From the NCBI RefSeq assembly GCF_000006565.2, contig NC_031479.1, positions 682,001 through 746,000 on the forward strand: a stretch of DNA of 64,000 nucleotides. Reading direction: 5' to 3'. The notes below the pieces were generated by a model. The model did no database searches, was not told the DNA's origin, and saw only the letters and a list, made by a program, of their open reading frames with translations. The translations under genes were made by a program, and so were the position numbers. Each line of letters begins with the position of its first letter. The first letter of the stretch is position 1. This document shows, one piece after another, positions 1-12,800 of the stretch. Origin of the DNA: Toxoplasma gondii ME49. Taxonomy: Eukaryota; Apicomplexa; Conoidasida; Eucoccidiorida; Sarcocystidae.

Positions 1-1396
1 TCGGTTTTAAGCACATGTGACCACCTACACCTTTCTTATGCGGGATCTCTGCACCCACAGCACAAAGTGAAGTCTGTCACAGCAGACGGCAGTAGGCCCT
101 ACCACAAGGCGTTAGGCGGTAGCGAAAGACAGCTCCGTCGAAGTGTTCGTTTTGGCGTTCACGACGGTACTTGCTAGCCGAGGGCAGCAGGATTGGTTCA
201 CGAACAGCGACACCAACGCTCCCCTCACGCAGACGCCTTCTACACAAACGAAGAACAGCCCACAAGGCACCACACAATTCCACTTTGAGAACACGCAGAA
301 CGCGTGTTGGCAGGTCATGGCCACCCTCGTGTGCCAGCGCCCACACAGCCCCGGCGCCACAAGTTGACCCAAAAGAGTGGCACCCAGACGAGCGAGAGCC
401 CTCGCGCCGCCAGTTGATGATTTGGGGCAACTGTGTGGGTAGAGTGCTCCCGAGTTTGGCCGGTTGGATTCTTCTTTCTTCCGCAAATGACTTTTCGGTT
501 CAAAGCTGTTCCAGATTGGCCAAACTTTCTGCCCTATCCCACAGTAGGTAGCCCAGAGTTGCACACGCGAGCTGGATCCGAGCGCTGTTCATTTACGCGC
601 CGTCGCAACTCGATGCACGCCCGTCGCGGGCGCGGACGGTGATATTCGTTTTTCCCTTCTTATTTGTCAATGTACACACGCCAAAAACGTTGCAAATGTG
701 ATCGGGTCGCTTTTCTGAGCCTCGGCGCAAAGAGTAAGCTCGCGGCTTCCAGCCTTTAAGCGTGGCCAGGCGGCACCAACTGGTCCTGTCGGTCACGCGC
801 TCCTTCCTCACAAGCGCACACGAGCAGGCGTGAGGCACGTGGTCCGTGGCGGTGTATAGCGGCGTCTTTCGGGAAGCGATACCACATTATTTCCTCGAAC
901 CCTATTGCGTGCAAATCAATTGTTGACTCAGCTTGAGACAGTGTGACGGTGCGCCAAGATGGCTCATCTTCGACCCTTTTACAAGTTTGGAAAAAGTCTT
1001 CGTGCAGTCTGCTGCCACACAGCTTGCCCGTCTATATGTGCCATACTTAGTAGGTTGAGCGACGAGTGTGTCCTTCTTGCGTGGAGACTTTGAGCCATTC
1101 TTCTTGGTATTTCAGATCGAGACGCGACATCTTGTCAGCCTTATTTACCCTTACTCAGCAAAACGACTCCTTGCACTTTCGTCAAGCCACGGCTAACTGT
1201 CTGTGCTCTCTCGTGTAAGGCGGCTACCTCCGTCCACACAGCACCGCTGTCTGCCCGAGCCGGCACACTCCCGACCTTTCAAGAATATACCGCCCTACTT
1301 TTAAGGCAACTATCTTTTATCAACTTTAGAAGCGCTTTTCCCCCCCGGGTCTTGGAAGCTTATCCCGAAGAAGATCTCGGGCCAAAACGGCAAAAA
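1..1396. other. 5' flank of the AP2 gene, no supportable gene
   Basis: Short open frames occur on both strands, but none shows a recognisable domain, convincing splice sites or a leader peptide. The stretch is best read as promoter and 5' untranslated DNA of the AP2 gene that begins near 1397. A GAGACGCG word lies near 1119. GAGACGC-like motifs are reported in some Toxoplasma promoters, but one copy is weak evidence. The AP2 frame stays open upstream of its first ATG, through a pyrimidine-rich run at 1336-1350, so an upstream coding exon cannot be excluded. Confidence 0.5.
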
Positions 1397-4300
1397 ATGA
1401 CGCAGGAAGAACCGCGGCTTACAGGGCAACTCCACACACCGATCCGTGGACCCATCCAACCGCCAGAAATCGAGGAAATGGAGAACGCTGTCACACCAAA
1501 ATGCGCAGATGTGGCACCTGCCGCGGCAGCAAGTCACTCGTCTCACAGCTCTGCCAGTACCGTCGGGGACCTCAGCGATGGCAGCAGCGACCCGGATTCG
1601 CAGCCCTCGCGGGGGGATGTTCGCGATGAAGAGCTCGCAAAAGCTGCCGTCTTCGACGCACTGACTCCCAAGCATTCGCCGGAACCGAGAGCAGTTGCAG
1701 CGGAATTGCACACGGCCCCGGTAGTCGGACCAGACGATACCTCCCGACCAATTGCCTTGTTTCACCCTGACGGCCCTGAAGAGAACGCGTGGAAGGCCGA
1801 TGGCGAAACAGCAACGATACACGGGGGAGAGGCAAGCCAGGAAGAAGGCGCCGATTCTTCGTCTGAGGACTTGCGACAAGACCAACGAACGCAGGGGCGT
1901 CCTGTCGCTTCACCCCTACCCAGCTCCTTTGAGCATGCGTCGTCTTTCCTGCGCCTTGTTTCTTCGGCCATAGGGGCACCGCAAGCAGGCAGTTCGCTCT
2001 CGAGACTCGGCATTCCGGTCCGGAGCGAAACAGCTTCCCAGCTGGCCGCCGGATCTACAACTCTCGCCTCGTTCGCGCCGCCTGGAAAAACGAAGTTTGA
2101 TGCGGCCCGCTCAGACGATGACCGGGAGTCTTCCTGGATTTTCTCCTCTCCCACTTCCTCGGGTAGAAACGCGGGAGCTTCCCCCCTCCTAAGCTTGAGT
2201 GGACGCGCCCCGTTCCAACGGGGCCTCTCGTCCCACAGCGAGTCGCCCTACCCTGCTTTTTTGCCAAAGGCCGCAAGCGCGCGGTCGAGCACTTCGTGCG
2301 AGTCTCAGTTTCTGTCTGTTCCAAATGCCGAGCGAGACTGTGTCCAGCACTCTCCGTCTGTTTCCCCGCCTCCGTCGACGGACCATGCGACTGTGTTCGA
2401 GGGTGACGGCGGAGATGCCTCAAAAACCCAACAGCTGACCCCTTCCAAGCCCTGCAAGCTTCCTGCCGAGTACGAGGCTGTCGCGCTCCTTTTGCGTGCT
2501 CGACAGGAAGCGAAAAACGAGGGCGACGAGTCCCCCCGCAACCGTTTCGCTGGAGAAGCTGACGCAATGATTGCCGCATGGCTGAGAAATCTATCCAACG
2601 AAGATTTTGACGTGCTGCTAAGGTACATCCGGAGAGTGACTGGAGCTAAACGCTCGGAGTCGTCTGCCTTTGCACCTGCACGCACGGCCAGAGTCTCGGG
2701 GGCTTCGAGTTCACTCGGTGTACCGGCACAGGCCGTCTCTGCTATTTCTCAAGCCTCACCTGAATTCCGAGGTGTCACTCCCTCTCAGGGCTACCCGAGA
2801 AAACCTGAGAAATCCCAGTCGCCTCCGTCGCACTTCCTGCTGTCTGGCTGTGAACCCAGCGACAACCCGAAGACCGACGTGGCGGGTCTGGAGCGACACC
2901 TGCGGACCGCGCTTCAGTGCGCCGGGGCTTCTAGCGGAACTCCTGAAAACTGTATGTTGCCGGTGCTGGCCTCCGTCCGTGAAGAGATTCGCGGCATGCC
3001 CTCTGAGAAAGAGACCCGAGCACGTTTCGTGGAGGACTTGTACGAAGTCCGGAGGAACGCTTTTCACCGCCAAGAAGCCGCGCGGTATGGAGGGTACGTT
3101 TCTTGTCTCGCGTGCGGGTGCACGGTGTGCGGGTGCTCGAAATTCGGCGAAGGCCAGCCGTCGTGGATCTCCACACTTTTGCTCACCGCTCCTTCCAGTT
3201 CGTGGACCTGCGCGAGGGCAATGGAGCGGGAGTTCGACAGGAAAAATGCCGAACGCGCAGCCGCTGCCGCGACAGCGAAGGCGGCACGTGGTGGTCGGTT
3301 CCCAAAGAAAGCCGAGAAAGGTCCCTGTCACGTCTACAACACACGCTGTTCCTCAGCTGCGTCCATCGGGAACGTGACACCTTCAACTGCTACGGGGAAC
3401 GGAAAAGGCACTATGCTGTCGGAAGCGCCTGCCGAGGGTGCAACTGGTAAGACAGCTGGATCGTGGGCAGGGTGGAATGGCTGGGCTCGGCGGCCAGAAA
3501 CCCCGAAAAAGCGACGCGTCAAAGAGTCGCTTGAGTCCGGAATCCGATTTGCGAATGCTCTCAGTCAAGTTGAAGAAGAAAGCGAGGATGAACCAAATCC
3601 ATCGGCAAAGGACACAAGCGTGTACACTCTGCCGGCTCTTGAGTCTGGCAACGCTCCACGAGACGGCCGCGCCTCTGCAGCAAGTTCGAAAAGAAAACAC
3701 ACGTTTCTGGAACCTGCTGCTCTCCCGTGTTTCTCTGTCAAGCGAATGAGACATGCTGAGCTTCAAGGCGAGATCCTGGAAGAAGGCGCTGGGAAATTAG
3801 ATGGGTGTGATTCAGGCAAAGAAAAGGGTATTGCATCGCGTACGCGGACCGCGAAAAAACCACTGCGTCTTTCGGTGTCTTCGAAACTGCCTTATCTCCG
3901 ATCGGGCGCGGAGCATTCCGGCCACGAACTGTTTAGGTCACGCGCAAAACCCGATGGAGAACTTTCCTGCGAAGTGAACGCGGCGAGGCGAGGAAAGCGA
4001 TCATGTTCTTCGGAGGTCCACAATCATGGGGGCCAGAGCACGCGCCCACGCACTTCCTCGGTTCGAGATGGAAAAATTCCGAGTTTAGGAGTCAGTGGAA
4101 CAGACCTGGCGCAGCAGCCACCCGCAAAGGCTCTAGGCCATCAAGAGAAGACTCCTCATTCTGAAACGATTGACTCGAACAAAGGAACGACGGCGAAGGA
4201 AAGCAAGCGTGTCTCAACCGCGAAAGCCGGCACTGCAAAGGGCGCCTTCCCCCAGAGGCGCCAATTTCGAATTCACCATATGATTCCAGAGCCTGAAGTC

Positions 4301-4579
4301 AAGGAAGGGCTACTTTTCAACCCGACGCCTGCTCATTTCAACAAGTACCCGAAGGCGCGAGGCGTGTGGTTCGACCCGCATCGAAATCTCGTCAGAACAT
4401 GCTGGAAAGAAAACGGAAAAGCCAAAACTGTCGGCTTCCCAGTCGCCAAGTTCGGTCTCGACGAAGCCCGGTTCTTGGCTGTTCAGCTCCACCAATTCAA
4501 GTGCCCCGAGGACCCTGTCCCAAGTGATCTGCAGGGGAAGCTGCCGGCGGTTCCACGTCAGGAGTTTGAGTGGTGCTAA
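1397..4579 (+). CDS. AP2XI-1: ApiAP2 family transcription factor (one C-terminal AP2 domain)
   Basis: This single-exon protein is about 1060 aa from the ATG at 1397, which has A at -3; the next in-frame ATG is at 1478. Most of it is low-complexity Ser/Ala/Glu/Lys-rich sequence with basic clusters, usual for ApiAP2 proteins. The recognisable part is the AP2 DNA-binding fold at about residues 986-1035 (nt 4352-4501). It starts KARGVWFDPHRNLVRTCW, which gives the first two beta strands with the Trp and Arg expected to contact DNA. The strand around KTVGFPVAKFG follows, and then the helix DEARFLAVQLHQFK. Only 25 residues follow the domain. A second ordered stretch, around EYEAVALLLRARQEA and FDVLLRYIRRVTG (nt 2470-2640), looks helical but I cannot assign it. 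The expected role is sequence-specific regulation of transcription in the nucleus. The gene symbol rests on remembered synteny with a ferlin gene on T. gondii chromosome XI. The AP2 call is secure; the symbol is less so. Confidence 0.88.
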   Translation: MTQEEPRLTGQLHTPIRGPIQPPEIEEMENAVTPKCADVAPAAAASHSSHSSASTVGDLSDGSSDPDSQPSRGDVRDEELAKAAVFDALTPKHSPEPRAVAAELHTAPVVGPDDTSRPIALFHPDGPEENAWKADGETATIHGGEASQEEGADSSSEDLRQDQRTQGRPVASPLPSSFEHASSFLRLVSSAIGAPQAGSSLSRLGIPVRSETASQLAAGSTTLASFAPPGKTKFDAARSDDDRESSWIFSSPTSSGRNAGASPLLSLSGRAPFQRGLSSHSESPYPAFLPKAASARSSTSCESQFLSVPNAERDCVQHSPSVSPPPSTDHATVFEGDGGDASKTQQLTPSKPCKLPAEYEAVALLLRARQEAKNEGDESPRNRFAGEADAMIAAWLRNLSNEDFDVLLRYIRRVTGAKRSESSAFAPARTARVSGASSSLGVPAQAVSAISQASPEFRGVTPSQGYPRKPEKSQSPPSHFLLSGCEPSDNPKTDVAGLERHLRTALQCAGASSGTPENCMLPVLASVREEIRGMPSEKETRARFVEDLYEVRRNAFHRQEAARYGGYVSCLACGCTVCGCSKFGEGQPSWISTLLLTAPSSSWTCARAMEREFDRKNAERAAAAATAKAARGGRFPKKAEKGPCHVYNTRCSSAASIGNVTPSTATGNGKGTMLSEAPAEGATGKTAGSWAGWNGWARRPETPKKRRVKESLESGIRFANALSQVEEESEDEPNPSAKDTSVYTLPALESGNAPRDGRASAASSKRKHTFLEPAALPCFSVKRMRHAELQGEILEEGAGKLDGCDSGKEKGIASRTRTAKKPLRLSVSSKLPYLRSGAEHSGHELFRSRAKPDGELSCEVNAARRGKRSCSSEVHNHGGQSTRPRTSSVRDGKIPSLGVSGTDLAQQPPAKALGHQEKTPHSETIDSNKGTTAKESKRVSTAKAGTAKGAFPQRRQFRIHHMIPEPEVKEGLLFNPTPAHFNKYPKARGVWFDPHRNLVRTCWKENGKAKTVGFPVAKFGLDEARFLAVQLHQFKCPEDPVPSDLQGKLPAVPRQEFEWC

Positions 4580-7500
4580 AGGCGACAGTGGTGCAAAGTA
4601 AATCCCAAAAATACATTTTAGCCCTCGTGATCCAACATAATGTTGTGTATAGCCATATATATGAAGAACCGTAGACGGACATGAGGAGCGATGGGAGTCA
4701 ACTCCCCATTCAGCCGGATAGGAGCCGCGGCGATGACTGCCTAGTCTGTTAGCCTGGTCTTGGGAAAAAAGTCAAAAATACCAAACGGGTTGAAGTGGGC
4801 AAGACACTCGGTGTTTTCTCACGAGTTTAAGCCGTCACTTCCCAAGCATAATGGGCCTTCAATTTTCTGCTCCGGGTTGCAAGGCGTTCCTAAGTACAGC
4901 GGGAACTGTTTGAAAGAGTTTCCAAAGGGCGATGGTCGCAATGTCTGCGCCGTGAAAAAAGGTGGCCGTGGATATATGTAACCGAATCTCTACGAGGAAC
5001 ACGACCAAACATGCAACATGGTTTCGGATTTTTACTGAAGAGGTGGAAGTAGTACAGGTTCTTCTTTTCAGGACACCCTATCCAGGGACAAGGCAGCCGG
5101 CCCCCATTCGAAAAGTGACCTTTATTCGGATTTTCAGGAATCGCGGTAAAGGTGGATGATTCTCAGACATCTTTGTGACACGCCGAAGTGTCTGAAAATC
5201 GACGACGAAACGAGTAATCCATTATTTCTCCTTGGTTGCCAAGCCGTTTCCTGGGGATATGAATCCAAGCTCGGTGTCTGTTGTTTCCGTAATGCTGGTG
5301 TACAGGAAGGGTGAGGCCACTGGTATCATCCAGTGCCAAAGTTTTTCTCACCGTAGGCGTGGCGGGTTTCAAAACCACAGTTTTGAAAGCTAGCTCAACA
5401 TAGCTGTGTATGCTTATTTCAACCACTATTTCTCCTGTTGTATTTGAACGTGTTCGTGCGTTTGCGAACAAATAGAGGAACACCTGCAGAATCATGCTCC
5501 GGCGTTTAATGTATAGATGTGTGTTTCAAAGTGCAGAAATGACTACGGGATGTGGGACGGATTCCATGATAACGGGCGTTCATGCATGCCCATTTTGGCG
5601 TAGTGGGACACTCCTACCACAGTAAGGCAGTTGTTCATTTGCCTGACTCCATCTTGCCTTTTGGAGATCGACTTGAAAAAGGAGCGAGAAATATTCATGA
5701 AGAAAAACACGGAGAGAGGAGGATACGTTCTTGAGAAATGAACGCCCAAAAAGTCGAGTGATCCCAGGGAGAAAAACACTTGAACATGCTCTCATGTTTT
5801 TCTTCGTGAGCACGCGGGTGGTGTCAAACGCTGTTTAAAGAGAAGAGAGGACTTTGCGTGCCGTGGAACCAGATCTCTCTTGGATTCGTCTCGTGGGGTG
5901 AAAAGAGGCCTTTTTCTAACTGATCCGATGTCAGGCATCCTTTGGTGAAGTGTGTCCACATGAGGGAGAGGGTCAAACCGACTTCTGACCTGGATCGCCT
6001 CAGGGGTTGCACTTTCTCCCGTTATCGACTCTGCCCACGTACATGAACCATCTGACGGAAACTGACGACTCGTAAGACGTTACCTTACATAAAACCGTCT
6101 ACGCACGACACTGGACCTCACTGCTTCGACACTGTCTGCGTAGAACCCCACATTGGAAATATATGGCGCTCACTGTCGGGAGAATATGCTACGAGCTGGG
6201 ATACTGGTTTCGATCTTGACTGTCACAGTAGACAATTCTTCCCAAAAAAAGGGGCAGTGAGAGCTGTGTTGGACCTGCCGCTCGCATGTGTGGTCCCGCA
6301 CGTATCTACCCACTGCCATGACTTTCCGTACGCCTCGGGTAATCGAAGCGTCAAGCATGCCTCAATTGAGTGGCAGCGCACACACAGTTGTCGGAGTCTT
6401 TACGTTTCTTCGTGTTCATCTCTCTGTACAGAACATCTCACTTACGTACTCATATTTCTGTCCAAATTTACGTATTAAACTTCGCTGAGGCACCTCCCTG
6501 CAGAACCACGTACCGATCTCGTGACGAGACAACCAACTACGATTGTTTCGTTTCTGTTCCAGAATGGCGCGCTTCAGCCGTGCAGAAGTCACCGTCGGTA
6601 TACCTGTATTCAAAAAAGATTTCTTCTTCAATTCTTTTAAGGTGTCGTTCGAGTCAACTCCAGACTATGCAATGTTTTACGGAGCAAACAAAAATGCGCC
6701 GTTTTTCCCTCCAGAGAAACTCTGGTTGACACAAAACCCACATGACATAAATCCGATGAGAACAGCAGAGAAAAAGAGATCGCAGACGCAGATGAGAGGT
6801 ATGCAGGAAGGTGCTTTACGAACAAAGGCGGGAACCGTCCCAAAGAAACTGTGAGCACAGAAAAAACTACTCAGGGGAAAAATGCGATGGTTCCGTTTTT
6901 TCGCGACAGTGGGTGAGATTTTGACAAACAAGACACTGCGAAGGGTGAGTATCCTCCACACGGGACTCGAGCGCAGTAGACACCGGCGAATAGCGTGGAG
7001 ACGACAAAAGCTCGTATCACATGGACTGAACGTGCGAGTAGAGAGTGTGCAAGAAAAACTCTTCTCGGGAAACCACATGCGTTCTACAAACTGAGGATTT
7101 AACTGTTTTTCTTCCAATCTGACATACTCGGTGAGGCAGCCCCAAAAGAACCGAAAGAGGACGTTTGGAATCTGAAAAAACCCTTTCAACCCGACCGTCT
7201 ACCCCTGAGGAAGCGCCTGTGTCAACCGTCCCGTCCATTCCTCAGTAAAATGCTCTGTTATAAACGGCATTTGCACTCCAACTATGCATTGGCGACGGAT
7301 CCCTTCTTTTTATCTGAGATTCGTAAGACAACGCTTAACCGGACCAAATGTCAGAGTTCCTTAAACACTCTCGCGTTCTCTGGATCAGTTTCCCCTTCTC
7401 TGGAAAATGGTATGAGCGCGGAATTGCCTTGAACCGCGGCACCGTTCTTCAGACATATATTCGCGATCCGCGCGTTCTATTGAGAAGTGACATGGTGAGT

Positions 7501-7837
7501 CCCCGAAAAAGTGGCATTGTCAATCCCCGACAGGATTCTTTATGTTTCAAATTCTTGATTTTATGCCTCTCCGTGTTCCTCCAACCTGTCACCTAATGTT
7601 GTGTTACCCTGCGAAGTAACACACCGCGAGAGCGTTTTTTCTCCGGTTATCGCGTTTTCACGGTTCCTTTTCACCTGCTTGCCACAAAACGCCAGTGGCA
7701 GTGGGACGTAAGCAAACCTAAGGAAAGTGTTCCCCAGGCTGAGCCGTATCCATTACTCAGGTGTCAGTGCTGGTGAGTGCTACCTTCGAATGTGTTTGTT
7801 CTTGCCTTCGCCTGACAAGCCTGCTGTTCGTTTCCCC
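4580..7837. other. Convergent intergenic DNA between the AP2 gene and the ferlin gene
   Basis: This 3.3 kb holds the facing 3' flanks of the AP2 gene (+) and the ferlin gene (-). It should contain both 3' untranslated regions and polyadenylation sites; an AATACATTTTAG-like A/T stretch at 4608-4620 may belong to the first. No exon chain with matching phases could be built on either strand. Two open stretches look slightly protein-like: 5163-5495 on the minus strand, and 6564-6854 on the plus strand (listed separately). Confidence 0.5.
6564..6854 (+). CDS. Possible small protein of 96 aa, unrecognised
   Basis: An ATG at 6564 lies two bases after a good acceptor-like sequence (TTTCTGTTCCAG). 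This could be a start codon following a 5' untranslated intron. The frame runs 96 codons to a stop. The product has a mixed N-terminal half (MARFSRAEVTVGIPVFKK, then a Phe-rich stretch) and a Lys/Arg/Gln-rich C-terminal half. I see no signal peptide, membrane segment or known domain. It lies in the gap between two convergent genes, on the strand antisense to any long ferlin 3' untranslated region. It may equally be a chance open frame. Confidence 0.18.
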   Translation: MARFSRAEVTVGIPVFKKDFFFNSFKVSFESTPDYAMFYGANKNAPFFPPEKLWLTQNPHDINPMRTAEKKRSQTQMRGMQEGALRTKAGTVPKKL

Positions 7838-9837
7838 TTATTTGAGGAGAAACATAACAAAGATGACTAGCGCGATGATCCCTGCCACTGTCATCCACAC
7901 ACCCGTCCATTTCAGCCCACTCATAATGGCGCTGCTCGCAGCTCCGACAGTTTCGCCGATTTGCTGCCAGTCAATGTACGTTCGATTTGTCGTCACCGCG
8001 GGCAAAAATGGGTCGCGGTTCGGCTCGTCTCTCCCATTTCCGACAGGTGTGTACTCCGCCTCTTCTCGGGGAAGGATGGAGGCCTCAATCTCAATTGTTC
8101 CCCGCAATTTGCCTTTGTGCGCTGGGTGGGAACACCGAACCCACATTCTGAAAATCGAAAGCCACGCCAGAAACACAATCTGAACCGTAAAAACATGCAT
8201 TACTCTCTTGGAAGTAAATTTGCTCCCTTGTCACAATCCACACAAAGTAGTTCCACTTATCCTCCTTTTCTACTCACACTCGATCAATAGGACACACGCA
8301 CATGCGCCTACATACCTCCGTATATACACGCAGATAGATATGTTCTACGCTTGAACAGTTGGAATGGAGAGAAACAACCACATACGGATCGCCCGGAGAT
8401 ATGCGGAGCACGCACACGGCGGTGTATATGAAAACTCGGTAGCTACAGCTAGATGCCTTGTTCTGCTGTACCTGGGAACTCGGTAATGTTGCTGGCGTTT
8501 TCGAGCCCTAAAGAAATCGGCCGTCAGATCAAAGTTCGCCTCGCCAATCGGCTCCGTCGACGACAGAAGGGCATAGTTCCAAATCTGAAGTTTCAGCACG
8601 GGGATTTGGGCGGGAATCAGAACATCGAAAACCATTCGCCAGTTGTACACCGCAGTTCCGTCTGTGCTGTTATAGTGTGTGTCCGTGTCCTTGACAATCT
8701 CCGAGGAGTCCTCCAGTTGATAGATGGTCCGGACAAATAGGGAAATCGAAGAATTGTCGTCGAGCGGCACTGCCTTCACACGCCAGATGACAACCTGAAA
8801 CAAACACAAACACTCGAAAAAAATCGAAAAAAAGTGTGAATGTGTCTCTACACACTGGATGGCTGTGTACCTTCGCCACCGTTCTCCTGGCCTTCACGGA
8901 GTACTGCGGTCTCCATGCTATAACGACAATAGATTCGATACTAGAATGCTGACTAGGCCTCCAAGTACGAGAGGTCTGCTGTCAAGTTCTTTATGAGTGC
9001 TGTACACCACCACCCCAGTGGACTGCTTTCGCTCATCTCAACCTCCGTGCTACTCCCGCAAGGTTTCGCGATGTCAACACACCATGAACGCCACTCCAGG
9101 CTGACACGAACAGGAGCAGACACCCAGTACAACCTCATGAATGCCACTAAGTCTCGAGGCCGCCCTCGTCCTCACGACTCGCTACGTGTTTTCACGTCTC
9201 ATTTGTCGCTGTGTTCAACTCTACTTCCGTTTCTCGTCCTACCCTACGCCGTGACATCTGTCTACGTGCACTTTTGTCCTCCTGTTTGTTTCGTATTTCT
9301 AAATTTCCCCTTCTCGCCTTACCCGGAGACTTTGCGTCTTTGGATCTTTTCTTGCGCCCTTTCCCCCATTTCTTCTTAGTTTCCGACTCCTTGCTTACCC
9401 TCAGTTGATACTCATCAGGTTCTGCGCTTGCCAGTGTGTATGGCGGGTGGAGCTGGGCGTAGTCAGCACGCATGATTTCGAAGAAGCCCCGAAGCGAACC
9501 GTGAGAAACCGTGCTTCCCTCGTTTTTCAGAGTCCTAGGAAAGACAGAATTCCATGCATCAGTCCACGTCGCCCCGTGTATTCCCACGAACAACCAGTGT
9601 ATAGAAACCTAGAACTCTTACTGTATAATGTGTAGCACAGAGTGTAGCTTCAGTTGCTATGTCGTGGGTATTGCCTGCCCTTACCACAGGGCAGCCACAA
9701 GCGGAAGACAAAAAGTTTCGCATCAAGCGCCATGTCACGTTTCCCCACAGCCAACCAGACACAGCACAACTAAGGAGCAGTCAAAACCTCAATTCTATCG
9801 ACCTACCATGCTTCCATCATATACCGTTCCTATGTAC

Positions 9838-9873
<36 letters not shown>

Positions 9874-12800
9874 TGCGTATGTGCAAATGCATGTGAATCT
9901 ATATGTGTTCCTACTTTCCCGTATCATTCTGTGGTTCTCTGCAGCAAAACGGCAGATTTCAGCCGCGCCCACGAGAGTCGAAAGGCGTGTCATGAGCAAC
10001 GCGTGTGGCTCTTAGTATCTCCCTCATATACGGGGGAAGCATCCATGTTTTTGCCATACTCCCGTGTGGTATCGGTATGCGGGTGAGACGCGGGTTTTCG
10101 CGGACCCATGTCCTTGAAAGGATACGCAGCCTTTCCACTGAAGTGCGTTTGATTTCTTCGTTTTTCTTTCTCTGTCTCTACCGTGTCCCCATGTTCATTC
10201 TTCCCCGTTTTCGCGGGCTTGTGTGTCTTGTGCCGAGAACAGAAGAAACACACAACGCCGCCTGGTGTACCCACGGGATCTCTTGTGGATTTCACGACCC
10301 GCCGCTTGAGTTCACTGAGTTCTGCGAAATTCACAGTTTATATTTTCATCCCCACGTATGTTCAAAAGCTGTACCGTTCACGCATCACGAACTTCACTTG
10401 GGCCTCCGAACGGCCTCGACGCAAGACCTTTCACCGAAAAAAAGTATCTGTTTTTACCTGAGCTCAATTGGAGTCGATTCTTCAATGACCATCTGTTCCA
10501 CCTTTTTATTGAAGAACCGATCTTCGACGTCCAAGTATGTTCGGCCTATGCATTCATCGGTAAGACGCCCCATGTTCATGACGGCAATCTGGAGACAGTT
10601 TTAAAACACAGTCCGACACTCACCCAGTCGCGTGACAGACACACCAATGACAGACCGAAGTACACACGACCCCTTTTCCTTACATATGCAAGCCTACGCA
10701 CAGACCTACACATGGATATGCACAACACAGAGAGAAAGATACAGACAAACACTCATGATCTATGTATATATATATATATATATATATATGAACATAATTC
10801 CTATACACATATCAGGTCGCCACAGTTACTGAATCTTGAGCACGATCGCCGTGCTACTGTCTATACCTCCCCTCATCTAAGAGCTAATAGAAACCCTCCT
10901 GTCTCCAAACGTTCTTACGCCACAGAACCATGTGCAATCAAATATCTATCTATCTATCTATCTATCTATATATATAGATAGATATATATGTTTTATCTCT
11001 GTGCGTTGCTGGGTTAGCTGTAAGTCAGTTTGTGGAGAAGACGCGTGTTTTTTCTGGATGTCCTTACTTGGACAATGGAATTTTCCGGCAGAGAGCAGGC
11101 GAGGGTGTAGCATCGATTGAATTCCGGTTTGAATCCTTGTTTCTTCGTGTAGCCGGTGTCGCGAATGTTGTAGGAAAGCCCCCCTGGCAAGGTCGCTGCA
11201 TTTTCGCTGTCTTGAATCCACACGTAAGTTTGGATATCTGAGGCACCCGAAGGTGGAACGAGACCGCGTGCTGCCAGCACATAGGCCCGAACAACCAAGT
11301 CTCTTGTCGCTGAAGAAGGAAACAAGTCGAGACAAAAAAGGCGAAAAAAAACATGTTACCACGAAACATGACACACGCTGCAAATACAGCATCGTACACC
11401 ACACTCCCGAAATACAAAAAACTACCTACGCGTTCCTACACAAATACATATACACACATATATACATATATATAGGCATGTATTTACATACACACACATA
11501 TATATATATATGTGTATAGATATACATATATGTGTATCGATGTCCAGATGCGTGCACACATATACATGCATGAACTTAAGACAGAAGTGGCAGAAAATAA
11601 ATTCAAGACAATCGACAGCAACACTGCTGTTAGAACGTGATTCTCAACGTAGTCTGTGTGTCTCTTCCCCTTTTTTCCTGGGGGCGGCTGTGGAGGCGAA
11701 CTTACAGTTGTAGGTTTCGATTAGGCTTTTGCAGACAGCATCCATCTCGGCACCTTCGTCTTCGTCTGTCGACTGAAACACTCGGCAAACGTACTTTAAG
11801 TATCCCACCGTTTCGGGGACGCCTGCATCAGTCGGCTGTACAAAAATGAAAAAAGCAAATATGACAGCAAAAAACGATGTAGAAGTGTAGCTTCTTCATT
11901 TAAAGGTGCTTGTGACAGAATATCTTGATGCACTGCAGTTTAACTTCTGTTTCAAGAACAACATCGAGAGAGGACAGCGTTCAGAAATCCATCAAGAGGA
12001 ATTGCCGCCAACCACGCATGCATGCGGGAAGTCCATCCTTCTCGAAAATAGGAGAGAAACAGAGGGAAACGGAAAGACTGTAATCGGAGGAGTCACCAGC
12101 GCCGAGAACAAAGACAAACCTCGAGAGAAAAAGAACTGGAGAAAGTCCCCACTCTTCTTTGGTTCATGAGAAATGTGGACTATCGCCTTGCATGCCTGTC
12201 ACTAGGTCGGCAGAGTCAGAGAGCACTGCATAAAAAGGCGACTTCGTTTAAGGGAACCGACCAAAGAAGGACAATGAGAAACGCAATCGAGTGCATGCAA
12301 CGGCGTGTCTGTGCTCTTGGCGTACTCGAAAAATCGGAGTGCGGAGGTAAGGGAGATCATCAACGGTGAAGTCAGCCTCGAGTTCGTACGGCACTTCGTC
12401 GCGAGTCATCTCCTCCGCGTCGTCCTCCTCCAACTGAAAACGAGAAGGGGAAAGGCAACGAAAATCAAGACACCGTGGGGATCTGCACGCGCCCGCGGAA
12501 GAAGGCAGAAAGACCGCGCAAGAGCAATTTCTAGTGAGAGGAAAAGAGCTACACAATGCAGCCTGTGACACGCAGAAACTCCCTGGTGTGGTTTTTACAT
12601 TTTGTGCCGGCTGGAAATACCGGGAGAGCGACCACGACTCGCAGTCTCTCAGATGTACGCCCACCGGCGATGTGCGCAGAAGCGCTGCCGAGTGCAAATG
12701 AGACTAGAACAGAAAGCTTCTTCTCCCCCTTCACGACAATCGCGTTTGTGTTCTTTCACTCGCTAGTGCTATTTACCAGCCTTACACTCCAACTGCTTCC

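Noticed and set aside
2055..2579. Antisense and alternate-frame open stretches over the AP2 gene
   Set aside because: They are Arg/Ser/Pro-rich shadows of a GC-rich coding sequence, without domains or splice signals.
9990..10314. Exon-like stretch after the ferlin exon ending at 10458
   Set aside because: It has an acceptor and an open frame, but no donor gives the phase needed downstream. Skipping it joins ESTPIELR directly to TLKNEGSTVSHG, which matches ferlins.
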